From positions 40,542 through 104,541 of the forward strand of contig CAYYYP010000008.1 of assembly GCA_964475985.1 (NCBI GenBank): 64,000 bases of DNA, written 5' to 3'. The translations under genes were made by a program, and so were the position numbers. Positions within the stretch are counted from its first letter, which is position 1; every line of letters starts with the position of its first letter. Source of the DNA: CAYYYP01 sp964475985 (GTDB taxonomy: Bacteria; Bdellovibrionota; UBA1018; CAYHWW01). Below, in pieces: positions 25,574 to 33,716 of the stretch. Under the pieces are notes generated by a model. That model was not told the DNA's origin. It did not search any database and worked only from the letters and a program-made list of their open reading frames with translations.

Positions 25574-26228
25574 AAAATTAATTTTTTTATTTTCCCTGGT
25601 TTTGCTTCTTGGAGAACCCATGGTTTACGCGGCGGGTGAATCTTTCCAAGAAATTACCGTAATTGCGCAGAGAAACATGCCCTCGGGGAATGAGCAGGTC
25701 GCCGTTCAGTTCAAAAAAGACATAGTTGAACTCACCTTAAATTCAAATTTTATGGAACCTCCCCGCAGCGAAGTAAAACTTGGATTATTTAAAAGTATTC
25801 GGACCTTCCAACTGCGTTCTTGGGAGCTAAGCCTCGCCCAACTCGTAAAACGGTTGGACCGGGCCCAGGCGTTTCAGCAAAATTACGAAAAAAAATATTT
25901 GATGAAGCAGAAGGATTCAGAGGCCCCGTCCCATCTCAATGTAAAATATTTTCTAAATGGTTACTTAATGGATCCGAAAAACATGCTTTATAAAAACTTG
26001 CAGCCGTTTTTCGATGGCGTGTGGCGCCTTACAAAGTGGAAGGCCCAAGATGCCGTGGGTGTTCGTCATGGCGGCCATCAAATAGATTCCGTTCAACTCA
26101 CATATCTCGGAGATTCGTCGCGAAGACGGGACAAGGTAAGCCAGGTGAAATGCGCCCGCCCAGCGAAAATGGTTCTCCATTGTGAAATCCCTGATTTTGG
26201 CAGCGCCCGGTTTCAGCTGTCACCTTAA
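25563..26228 (+). CDS. Hypothetical exported protein
   Basis: A 221-residue protein with a signal peptide (residues 1-23, cut near VYAAGES). The start at 25563 overlaps the previous gene by 11 bases, so the two are translationally coupled. It is basic, with a conserved-looking segment DAVGVRHGGHQIDSVQLTYL and only two cysteines near the end. No family is recognised. The frame is open 99 bases further upstream inside the metalloprotease gene, but only the chosen start gives a signal peptide at the N-terminus. Confidence 0.65.
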   Translation: MIIRKLIFLFSLVLLLGEPMVYAAGESFQEITVIAQRNMPSGNEQVAVQFKKDIVELTLNSNFMEPPRSEVKLGLFKSIRTFQLRSWELSLAQLVKRLDRAQAFQQNYEKKYLMKQKDSEAPSHLNVKYFLNGYLMDPKNMLYKNLQPFFDGVWRLTKWKAQDAVGVRHGGHQIDSVQLTYLGDSSRRRDKVSQVKCARPAKMVLHCEIPDFGSARFQLSP

Positions 26229-26333
26229 CTTTGGGTAGTCTGTGGGCATTTTTTGCAGCCGAGAAGCACAGGTTCTCTGAAAAGGCCTTGTCCTTCTCAA
26301 GTTCCAGCCAGGCCCTCCCGAAGGTAAGACCGT

Positions 26334-26732
26334 ATGGGTTTTAGAATTGATCGCAACCGTTATGCCGTAGTTGGCCGCACCGAAGCGGATGCCCTGCGTC
26401 CTGGCGAAAAAGCCAAGCGTGAGCATCAGCATGCCCAACAGGATCAATCTACCCCCAATGATACTCAGGACCAGCAAACCCCCGACCAGCCTCCCCAGGG
26501 GGCAGCCCTTGAATCCTTAAAGAAGGAAGTGCAAAAGGTCATAGAAAAGTTTGTCCAGGACAAGGCTAAAGACCAAAGCCATTCCCTGGCCTTTAGCATG
26601 CTGCAAGAAGGCGCAGACCTACTCGTTCAAGTTCATGATCCAGCCGGTAAATTAGTCCGCAAAATACGAGCTCTGGATTTTCTACGTATGCAATCCAGTT
26701 CTGCCCGCATTATTGATCAAAAAGCCGAATGA
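26334..26732 (+). CDS. flaG: FlaG-like flagellar protein
   Basis: A 132-residue protein. The N-terminal half is a Gln/Asp/Pro-rich, disordered region. The C-terminal half (LAFSMLQEGADLLVQVHDPA then GKLVRKIRALDFLRM) matches the FlaG layout, in which a beta-hairpin with a D-x-x-T/A-G-x-x-I/V-R-x-I element ends the protein. FlaG affects flagellar filament length in several bacteria. The flagellins upstream and fliD/fliS nearby support this. A GAAGG ribosome site lies before the ATG. Confidence 0.6.
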   Translation: MGFRIDRNRYAVVGRTEADALRPGEKAKREHQHAQQDQSTPNDTQDQQTPDQPPQGAALESLKKEVQKVIEKFVQDKAKDQSHSLAFSMLQEGADLLVQVHDPAGKLVRKIRALDFLRMQSSSARIIDQKAE

Positions 26733-26779
26733 AGTGATTTTCATTCTTAGAAATTCTTTTTTAGTGTAAAAATTAAAGG

Positions 26780-27595
26780 ATGCTTCGAGTCAAAGGTGAG
26801 CTCACCGGAAAAATCATTCTTTTAAGTGATCTCCATATTTGGGGGCCGGAAGATCCCGTTTACCGGGGCCTACTGCGTTTTCTTTTGGAAGAGGTTTCTG
26901 GAAAAGCTTCAGGCGCTCCCACCACGCTACTTTTTCTTGGCGATATTTTTGACATCTTAGTAGGCAGTCAAAACTTTTTTCAGGAGCGTTATAAGGATTT
27001 TCTTAGTGCTCTAGAGTCCCTTCAGAAAAAAAATGTCAGGGTTTTATACCTTGAGGGAAATCACGATTTCCAACTAAAGAATTTTTTTAAGAGTATGACA
27101 CATATCGAGTGCCTCTCAGGTGAGTGCACCTTCTCTTGGGACAACCGATTCGTCTATTTGGCCCACGGCGATCTCATCAACCCTAAGGATTATAAATACC
27201 GCGCGTTCCACACCGTGCTTAAAAATCCTATCTCGGAATTTCTACTGGGTCAGGTTCCGGGCAAATGGGTTCAAAATATTGGTGGCAGGCTTTCCCACGC
27301 TAGCCGCTCCTATCAATCAAATTTTCAATCTACGGTCAGTGAAGAAACGATCCGCATGTTCAGGAATTTTGCGTGCAGTAAAATTGCCAATGGTTTTCAT
27401 TTCGTAATGCTTGGCCACTCCCACTATTTTGACGATATCCGGTTTCGTGTGGACTGCCATGAAGGCCAGTACATCAACGTGGGATTTCCTAGGGAAGACG
27501 GCCAATATTTTGAGATTTCCCCAGGCGAAGAATTTTTTAAACCAAAAAGTTTAAAGGACTATTTCTGGGCCATTCTTAAAAGTTCCAGGACGTGA
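26780..27595 (+). CDS. lpxH: Metallophosphoesterase, UDP-2,3-diacylglucosamine hydrolase-like (LpxH)
   Basis: A 271-residue calcineurin-like phosphoesterase. All metal-site motifs are in order: SDLHIW, FLGDIFD, LEGNHDFQL, LAHGDLI and LGHSHYFDD. The layout and the helical insert after HGD fit LpxH, which cleaves UDP-2,3-diacylglucosamine to lipid X in lipid A synthesis at the inner membrane. Other LpxH-like phosphatases cannot be excluded. Its end overlaps the end of recN by 37 bases on the opposite strand. Confidence 0.82.
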   Translation: MLRVKGELTGKIILLSDLHIWGPEDPVYRGLLRFLLEEVSGKASGAPTTLLFLGDIFDILVGSQNFFQERYKDFLSALESLQKKNVRVLYLEGNHDFQLKNFFKSMTHIECLSGECTFSWDNRFVYLAHGDLINPKDYKYRAFHTVLKNPISEFLLGQVPGKWVQNIGGRLSHASRSYQSNFQSTVSEETIRMFRNFACSKIANGFHFVMLGHSHYFDDIRFRVDCHEGQYINVGFPREDGQYFEISPGEEFFKPKSLKDYFWAILKSSRT

Positions 27596-29316
27596 GCTCT
27601 AGTTTTTTTATTCGTCGCCTCGGCACCTGACATCCGGGCAAGTTCACCGATGCGTTCTTCATTCTCTTTGAGCAATCGAACGTTCGTGAATGTGCGGTTT
27701 TGCTCAGTGCGCTTTTCCACCCGGTGATGGCTTTCCGCAAAGGCCGCAATTTGTGGCAAATGGGTGATGCAAATAACCTGGTGATGATCTGCGACGGAAC
27801 GCAATTTTTTCCCGACTACGGTTGCCGTTTGACCGCCAATGCCTGCGTCGATTTCATCAAAAAGATAGACTCCGATGCCCCCTTGGTTGGCGATCACGCG
27901 CCTTACGGCAAGCATGATTCGGGAGAGTTCACCACCGCTGGCAATTTTAGAAATGGGCTTTAGTCCCTCACCCTGGTTGGGGGCAAAACAAAAGGAAAGG
28001 TCATCAATACCAGTTACGGAAAAATGGTAAGGGGAGTCCTCGGCCCGCTCCGAAAAAAGAATCTTGAATTCTACGCCCGCCATTTTGAGGTCGTTGAGTT
28101 CCGATTGTATGCTTTTCTCTAAGAGTAAAGCACCGCGTTTTCGTTCCTTCGATAACTCCTGATCCGAGACCATATACGCGTGCTCTAAATTCTGGATTGA
28201 AATTTTAAGCTCTTCAGAGTTTTGTGAGGCCTGCGTGAGCGACTCAAGTTCAGTGGCTAGCCGGTCCCGGGTCGCAATGACTTCCGCAAGCGTCGAACCG
28301 TACTTTCGTTTTAGAGTTTGCAATAAGGAAAGCCGTTCCTGTACCTGCTGTAAGGCCTCCGGATCCAACACAACTTCGTTGCGATACTCCATGATATTCC
28401 GAAAGAGATCTTCAACGACGCTGAGCGCTTGTTCCGCAATCGAAATATGGGGTGCGAGATCCGAGTGTTGTTCCGCAGATTTTGAAAGTTTCCGGTGAAC
28501 GATTTGCAATGACTCAAGGGCGCCAAGGTTTCCCGCGTCAGAAGAAGTGGTTTCCGAAGAACTGAGGTGCTGTAAACTAAAGTCAAGGGAGTCCGAGAGA
28601 GACTTTCCGTGAACTAATTTTTGCTTTAACTGCAGCAAGCTTTCTTCCTCATCCGCCTGAAGATCAGCGGCGTTGATTTCAGAAATCTGAAATTGTAAAA
28701 AATCGAGTAACCTAGGTAAATCTCTTTTATTTTGCTCAAGGCTTTCCAGTTCTTTGAGCAGCCCTTGGCGCTTATGGAATAAGGTTTCTAGTTCGATGCG
28801 TTTGCCCTCAAGGCCTAAATAGTTATCAAGCAACGCAAGTTGATAGATGGGTTTGCTTAAAGTTTGGTGTTCATGTTGAGAGCAGAGGTCAACCAAAGTT
28901 TGAGTGAGGGCCGAGAGTTCACCACGCGTGGCGAAATGGCCATTGATGAGGATTTTTCCTTTTCCATTTTTAGTGACCGTGCGGCGGATGATCAAGTCGC
29001 CATCTTCTTCCGCATTCAAATCGTGGGCGGGGGGGCGTTCAAAAACTGCCTCTACTCGAAGTTCCTCGCAACCACTGCGTATCCAGTTCGTATCGGCACG
29101 TTCACCTAAAATCAAAGCGATAGCCGACAGTATTGTACTTTTCCCCGTGCCGGTCTCGCCGGTAATGACATTTAGACCTTCCTGAAATTCCAATTCCAAA
29201 AATTCTATGGTGGCAAGGTTACGAATGCTTAAGCATTTCAGAAGAGTTGAAGCTTTCTTCGCTTCCTTAACTAATTTTAATTTAGATTTTATTTTTGATT
29301 TATTTCCTAAAGCCAT
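27559..29316 (-). CDS. recN: DNA repair protein RecN
   Basis: A 585-residue SMC-like ATPase acting in double-strand break repair. Walker A GETGTGKST is at residues 53-61, with a long coiled-coil centre, the ABC signature KIASGGELSRIMLA, and Walker B YLFDEIDAGIGG. The N-terminus carries a basic extension of about 24 residues before LSIRNLATIEFLEL. The start overlaps the nadK stop by 17 bases, a common pairing. The 3' end overlaps the lpxH-like gene. Confidence 0.95.
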   Translation of the reverse strand: MALGNKSKIKSKLKLVKEAKKASTLLKCLSIRNLATIEFLELEFQEGLNVITGETGTGKSTILSAIALILGERADTNWIRSGCEELRVEAVFERPPAHDLNAEEDGDLIIRRTVTKNGKGKILINGHFATRGELSALTQTLVDLCSQHEHQTLSKPIYQLALLDNYLGLEGKRIELETLFHKRQGLLKELESLEQNKRDLPRLLDFLQFQISEINAADLQADEEESLLQLKQKLVHGKSLSDSLDFSLQHLSSSETTSSDAGNLGALESLQIVHRKLSKSAEQHSDLAPHISIAEQALSVVEDLFRNIMEYRNEVVLDPEALQQVQERLSLLQTLKRKYGSTLAEVIATRDRLATELESLTQASQNSEELKISIQNLEHAYMVSDQELSKERKRGALLLEKSIQSELNDLKMAGVEFKILFSERAEDSPYHFSVTGIDDLSFCFAPNQGEGLKPISKIASGGELSRIMLAVRRVIANQGGIGVYLFDEIDAGIGGQTATVVGKKLRSVADHHQVICITHLPQIAAFAESHHRVEKRTEQNRTFTNVRLLKENEERIGELARMSGAEATNKKTRAHVLELLRMAQK

Positions 29317-30280
29317 ATTTTAATTTTTCACGCAGGATTCCGAAGTAATTTCTACTTGGGGACTGCACAATTTGCAACGGATGTGCCGTGAAACGTCGAA
29401 TATGGACCTGATCTCCCATCTGCAATTTGAGGCTCGCTTGCCCATCAAATGTGACGATGGCGTCATCGGTATGTGTGGCGATGACTTCAAGATGTGATTC
29501 ATCACTTACGATCAGCGGCCGCAGAGTTAAAACATGGGGGCAAATTGGTGCAATCACCAATGCCGGAACGGATGGCTCAATAATGGGGCCGCCCGCGGCC
29601 AACGCGTAGGCCGTGGACCCCGTGGGCGTTCCGATGATAAGCCCGTCGGCACGCATAGAAACGACATTGTTTTGATTGATGCGCAGATCAAGCTCAATGA
29701 TCCTTGCAATGGAAGACTTGCTGATGACCACATCGTTAACCACCATGGTTTCAAGAATTTTTTTCCCGCCACGTTCAATCCAACTTTGTAATAAAGTCCG
29801 ATTGCTCACTTGATATTTTCCGGCAAGCGCCGCTGCCAAAATCGGACGTAGTTCAGACAGCCTGATTTCCGTTAAAAAACCGAGGGTACCCATATTGACG
29901 CCAATGAGGGGAACCGAGCGTTTAATCATGTACCGAGCAACACCTAAAAATGTACCATCGCCGCCAAGAACCACGACGAGGTCAGCCTTTTCGGCGAGGT
30001 TAGAGGTGGTCACGAACTTCCATTTTTTTGCGGCGCCGGGCCGGGGCATGAATTCACCCAATGCTTGACGGCTATCGACGCACCCAAGAACTTCATACCC
30101 TTCATCGATGAGTTCCGTACCGAGCTCGGCGGCGAGTTTTGCGGCAAGTTCAACCTTGTGTTTTATGACAAACCCGATGGACCGGATGGCATGGCCCTTG
30201 CGGCGCAAAGGTTTGGCCAATGGTTTTTTCGTTCGGTTTTTTACGGGTTTTTTCATAGGTGGGTGAACCATTCTTTTCAT
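29300..30280 (-). CDS. nadK: NAD kinase
   Basis: A 326-residue enzyme phosphorylating NAD to NADP. The catalytic GGDGTFLG, the NMGTLGFLTE loop and the nucleotide-binding GLIIGTPTGSTAYALAAGGP are all present. The first 30 residues are very basic (KKPVKNRTKKPLAKPLRRK) and extend beyond the usual start; a later ATG at codon 9 is possible. The gene overlaps recN and diverges from the secreted-protein gene at 30413. Confidence 0.95.
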   Translation of the reverse strand: MKRMVHPPMKKPVKNRTKKPLAKPLRRKGHAIRSIGFVIKHKVELAAKLAAELGTELIDEGYEVLGCVDSRQALGEFMPRPGAAKKWKFVTTSNLAEKADLVVVLGGDGTFLGVARYMIKRSVPLIGVNMGTLGFLTEIRLSELRPILAAALAGKYQVSNRTLLQSWIERGGKKILETMVVNDVVISKSSIARIIELDLRINQNNVVSMRADGLIIGTPTGSTAYALAAGGPIIEPSVPALVIAPICPHVLTLRPLIVSDESHLEVIATHTDDAIVTFDGQASLKLQMGDQVHIRRFTAHPLQIVQSPSRNYFGILREKLKYGFRK

Positions 30281-30412
30281 TGGGATCGCGTTGCGTCAAC
30301 CGTGTCGGTGGCTTATGGAATTACTATAAATGAAAATGCAGGAAATACGGAATTTGTTCTCAATAATAATGCTTTATTTAAAGACGGTGATTGGATAGGA
30401 CGCAGGAAATTC

Positions 30413-31183
30413 ATGAATTTCCTAACTGCAATTTTATTTGGTCTTTGCTTAACCGCCTCGGGTGCTAATTTGGCTTTCGCCGAACGGTCGACGGACGACG
30501 AAGAATTCATCCAGCTCATTCAAAGCATTGGAAATGATCATTTGAGGGACGATACCAAATACATGCCTGGGTATTGCAATAGAAACGTATATCTATGGTT
30601 GCGGAAAATTGAAAGTAGCCTGACTTTCGCCCAAAGAAAGGTCTGGGATTCGGGGGCTGTTCATGTGCTTATGTTTTGGCCGCCAAAAGGCTATCCATTA
30701 GCTGGATTTTCGGGAGAATTTACGACGGCTCATGCCTATCAAAAGAGTCAGATTCCAGAATTCTGGCCGTTTCATTTTGTTTTAGAATGGCAGGGACAGG
30801 TATTTGACCTGGATTTTGTGGAGCTTGGGAATGTGCTTGGGAATTCTTGGTACCTTCGTTATCTTGAGTATTTGTACGTTAAAGAACGTGAAACGATGCC
30901 CCATTCAGCGACGCCAAGTTTAAATCCCTTCCGAAAAATCGTTCCGACATCGGTAGCCGACTACCTGCGGGCACAATTCCAACGGCCAATAAGCCGTGAG
31001 GGCATTGAGTATTGGTCTGACACCCTCAACTTCTTTCGAGTGGCCGAGGTGACATCAACTCAGTACCTAAAAATCTATGACACCGAAAAGTCAGTGCCCA
31101 ATGCCGTGGCGGCCGCCGGCCGACCAACGAGCTTCGGCACATTCCTAGAACGAACCCACTGCGCTAATTCTCTAGTTCGCTAA
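30413..31183 (+). CDS. Exported protein with possible papain-like Cys-His-Asp site
   Basis: A 256-residue exported protein. The ATG at 30413 follows GCAGGAAA and opens a signal peptide (MNFLTAILFGLCLTASGANLA); upstream open codons lie antisense to nadK and are not used. A helix YCNRNVYLWLRKI and a later WPFHFVLEWQGQVFDLDF give a Cys, His and Asp in the order and spacing seen in papain-fold deamidases and peptidases (for example protein-glutaminase-type enzymes). This is structural inference; no family was recognised. It ends four bases from the convergent minus-strand gene. Confidence 0.6.
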   Translation: MNFLTAILFGLCLTASGANLAFAERSTDDEEFIQLIQSIGNDHLRDDTKYMPGYCNRNVYLWLRKIESSLTFAQRKVWDSGAVHVLMFWPPKGYPLAGFSGEFTTAHAYQKSQIPEFWPFHFVLEWQGQVFDLDFVELGNVLGNSWYLRYLEYLYVKERETMPHSATPSLNPFRKIVPTSVADYLRAQFQRPISREGIEYWSDTLNFFRVAEVTSTQYLKIYDTEKSVPNAVAAAGRPTSFGTFLERTHCANSLVR

Positions 31184-31187
31184 TTTC

Positions 31188-31787
31188 TTAACTTTGAACT
31201 TTATCCCGAAACAATGGAAACACTTGTTCTCGCCATTCCGCGAAATTTTCCGTCAAATCCGTCGAAAGGAGTTCAGATAGAAGGGTGTAATTATTCTGGC
31301 GTTTTGCTTCAAGCAAATCATTCATGATGGAGAGCAGGGTAGCTTCCGCGATGGCGAGCTTAGAGTTTAATCCAAGCCTAATAGCGCCCTTAACGCCCGT
31401 AATGGTCTGTACGAAAAGGTCAAGGCCGTCCACCGCACGCATAAAAAGTTGATCCGCCTGAAGCAGGTTACGGTCTTGGTAGGCCCGCGCCGTCTCTTTG
31501 AAATTATCGGAAAGCTTCACCAGATAAGTTTCTAGGGTATTTAAAGTTTCAAGCGCTAACGTCGAAGGGTTTGAAATCACCACCTCGATGCTTTCAAACT
31601 CTCCAATGGTGCGGGGCAGTACATCATTTTGGTCGGCTTCGGAGAGTTCTTTTCCGTTCACTACGACGGATGAGACAAATTGGTTCTGGGAGGCATTGCT
31701 CTGATTTAAGTTTTTGATGAGATTCGAAAGTTGCATTTGCTCAGAGTCCACCGCGGTCTCAATTCCGTTGATAAAAATAGTCTTCAT
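31188..31787 (-). CDS. Unrecognised protein at end of flagellar modification-like cassette
   Basis: A 199-residue cytoplasmic protein. The first 75 residues look like a beta-grasp fold (MKTIFINGIETAVDS, then VVVNGKELSEAD and FESIEVVIS); residues 80-199 are helical. There is no signal peptide. The start codon overlaps the stop of the GT9-like gene by ATGA, so it is made with that protein. It is last in the run downstream of fliD, fliS and the TPR gene. Function unknown; an accessory subunit of the neighbouring GT-like protein is a guess. Confidence 0.65.
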   Translation of the reverse strand: MKTIFINGIETAVDSEQMQLSNLIKNLNQSNASQNQFVSSVVVNGKELSEADQNDVLPRTIGEFESIEVVISNPSTLALETLNTLETYLVKLSDNFKETARAYQDRNLLQADQLFMRAVDGLDLFVQTITGVKGAIRLGLNSKLAIAEATLLSIMNDLLEAKRQNNYTLLSELLSTDLTENFAEWREQVFPLFRDKVQS

Positions 31788-33574
31788 ATAAGGTCATCCT
31801 TCCTTGGGTAAACTTCCTTAGGGCTATCCGCGCTGATCTTCTGGGGCTGCTCCTTGGCGTGATTGATGGCGAGTTCCATCAACTCCTTCACCAAATCAAT
31901 GTTCTGGTTGAATTCGCGGAATGTCGCTTCCGTCTTGGAGGCAAGTTCGACGATGTTTTCACCGGTGATGGTGTCCTTAGCCACCTCCCACGCGTCAATC
32001 AGAGGGCGAATATGCTTAACGGAATCCTTCATGGTTTTTAGCAAATTTTCTACTTCGCCGATTCGTGCGCCTAAACTGGCCAACATCTCTTTATTTTCTG
32101 AATTTTTAACCATATCGATGCAGGTCTGGGACCCAAACCCGGCAAGCTTCTGGGAAGCTACAAGGGCATCGAACGTATTGAGTAGTAAGTCCAGCGCATG
32201 GGGCTGTTCTTCGGGGTGACCTAACTGAGGAACGCTGAGGTCTTCATAACGACCTGCGTTCCTAAACTCCGCAATGAGGTAAAAAGTTTGTTCGAAAAAA
32301 TTCGTAACCTCATCCTTGCGGAAATTCAGGGGTATCATCTCATTGCGCACTGTTCCGTCATTGCATGCCGTCATTCGATTCTGAGAAACTACAATACGCT
32401 CGCCCAAAGCTTGGAACCGATTCGCTTCAAACGGGGCATTGCCCGATACGAGTAGGGCTTCAACCACGGTTAACACCGCGATTTTTCGTGCTTCCAAAAG
32501 TGCGTCAAGGCTTTCTGTTTGCTCACCCGGATCTCTTTGGAATTCAATGAACAGGTGGTTTTGTCCATAGGCGGCAACTTCATCGGCACGCTGGGATCCG
32601 CCACTCAACACCACGGCTCTTTTCGCAAGGAGGGAGTTTAAAAAAGTTCGTTGATGATTTTGACCGATGTAAACCGGTTTATTTTGGTCATCCGTTAAGA
32701 GCTGCATTTTTTCTTTGAGAGAAAGCCTCTTTGGCAGCAGTGCGCAACGGCGTTTATGTTCAGGGGTTAGGGTCCCCACGAAATCCTTAAGGAGGGCCTG
32801 TTGATTTGCATCCCCCAGCAAGGTGATTTCCGCTTGGGTTCTTTCCAGTAAAACCTGTGTGAGAGCCGCGAAGAAATCTTCCTTAATGCTTGGTCCGGCC
32901 TCCGCGCGACCAAAGTCTATGACGACTCCAGAATTGCTACTGAGGCTCGATACCGGAGCTAATGCAGCGCGTGCGCCAATTTGATCTTCCGTAGTCGGCG
33001 CGGAACACACTCTCGCAAAAAGATCCGAGAGGTGCAGAATATTCATATTCTGCCGTTGGACTTGAGCGCAGATGTGCCGGCTCCATGGATCATCCACGGC
33101 AAGTTCACCATCGTGGGCGCGGTGATAACCCCGAATTTCCGCGGCCGGAATGAGTTGGGCCAGGAAGCTACTGGAATCGGAATAAGTAAGGTTTACTAGG
33201 AGGTCAAATACCCCTTTGATCTTTGTCTCTTCAAGGATGTTATCCGCGAGCCAGGTTATAATGTGAGCAAGGGCTTTAGTTTTTTGTTCCGCCGATTCGA
33301 TGCTTTCACCGAGAATCGCTTTCGTGGGAAACGCGATGACTTCAAGGACTTTTCTTTGAAAAATCTTCTCGAGCGTATCCGCTACGTACTGCCCTGACTC
33401 TAAATAGGTATCTCTGACCACAAATTTAATCGGGGTCATTTCCAGTTCACTGTCCTGGGTCTGATCCTTGTTTCTTTCGTGCGTGCGTTCTTGTGCCCGA
33501 ACGTAACTTTGTAGTGCCGGTAAGGAGTGGGCAATGTCCAATGGACGTCCCAGCTGGAGGAAGAGAGCTCTCAT
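31784..33574 (-). CDS. GT9 (heptosyltransferase)-like protein with helical C-terminus
   Basis: A 596-residue protein. The opening RALFLQLGRPLDIAHSLPAL, the mid segment VFDLLVNLTYSDSSSFLAQL and the C-lobe (EITLLGDANQQALLKDF then KRAVVLSGGSQRADEVAAYG) follow the layout of GT-B, family 9 glycosyltransferases. The last 200 residues are helical (NLLKTMKDSVKHIRPLIDAW). The position after fliD, fliS and a TPR gene and the lack of LPS genes nearby suggest action on flagellin or another flagellar part rather than on LPS. The donor sugar is unknown. It starts four bases after the stop of the 45-residue gene. Confidence 0.65.
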   Translation of the reverse strand: MRALFLQLGRPLDIAHSLPALQSYVRAQERTHERNKDQTQDSELEMTPIKFVVRDTYLESGQYVADTLEKIFQRKVLEVIAFPTKAILGESIESAEQKTKALAHIITWLADNILEETKIKGVFDLLVNLTYSDSSSFLAQLIPAAEIRGYHRAHDGELAVDDPWSRHICAQVQRQNMNILHLSDLFARVCSAPTTEDQIGARAALAPVSSLSSNSGVVIDFGRAEAGPSIKEDFFAALTQVLLERTQAEITLLGDANQQALLKDFVGTLTPEHKRRCALLPKRLSLKEKMQLLTDDQNKPVYIGQNHQRTFLNSLLAKRAVVLSGGSQRADEVAAYGQNHLFIEFQRDPGEQTESLDALLEARKIAVLTVVEALLVSGNAPFEANRFQALGERIVVSQNRMTACNDGTVRNEMIPLNFRKDEVTNFFEQTFYLIAEFRNAGRYEDLSVPQLGHPEEQPHALDLLLNTFDALVASQKLAGFGSQTCIDMVKNSENKEMLASLGARIGEVENLLKTMKDSVKHIRPLIDAWEVAKDTITGENIVELASKTEATFREFNQNIDLVKELMELAINHAKEQPQKISADSPKEVYPRKDDLI

Positions 33575-33578
33575 CGGT

Positions 33579-33716
33579 TTAATTCCCCTCTTTAATCTGG
33601 GACTTTTCCGCAGTGGTTTTTGCGGTCTGCGTTTGAGCTTCTTGGCTCAAACTTTCCAAAAACTTCATGAGAAGTTGTTTGTCCACCTGACTTAGCAATT
33701 CATGGATATCGCTCAT
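33579..33716 (-). CDS. 45-residue protein coupled to TPR and GT9-like genes
   Basis: A short gene, easily missed. The ATG overlaps the TPR gene stop (ATGA) and is preceded by a strong AGGAGG ribosome site at a 6-base spacing. The stop is four bases before the next ATG. The product MSDIHELLSQVDKQLLMKFL... has an amphipathic N-terminal helix and a Gln/Thr/Lys-rich tail, with no membrane segment. The placement in a four-gene coupled run argues that it is translated; it may be a small adaptor for its neighbours. Confidence 0.7.
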   Translation of the reverse strand: MSDIHELLSQVDKQLLMKFLESLSQEAQTQTAKTTAEKSQIKEGN

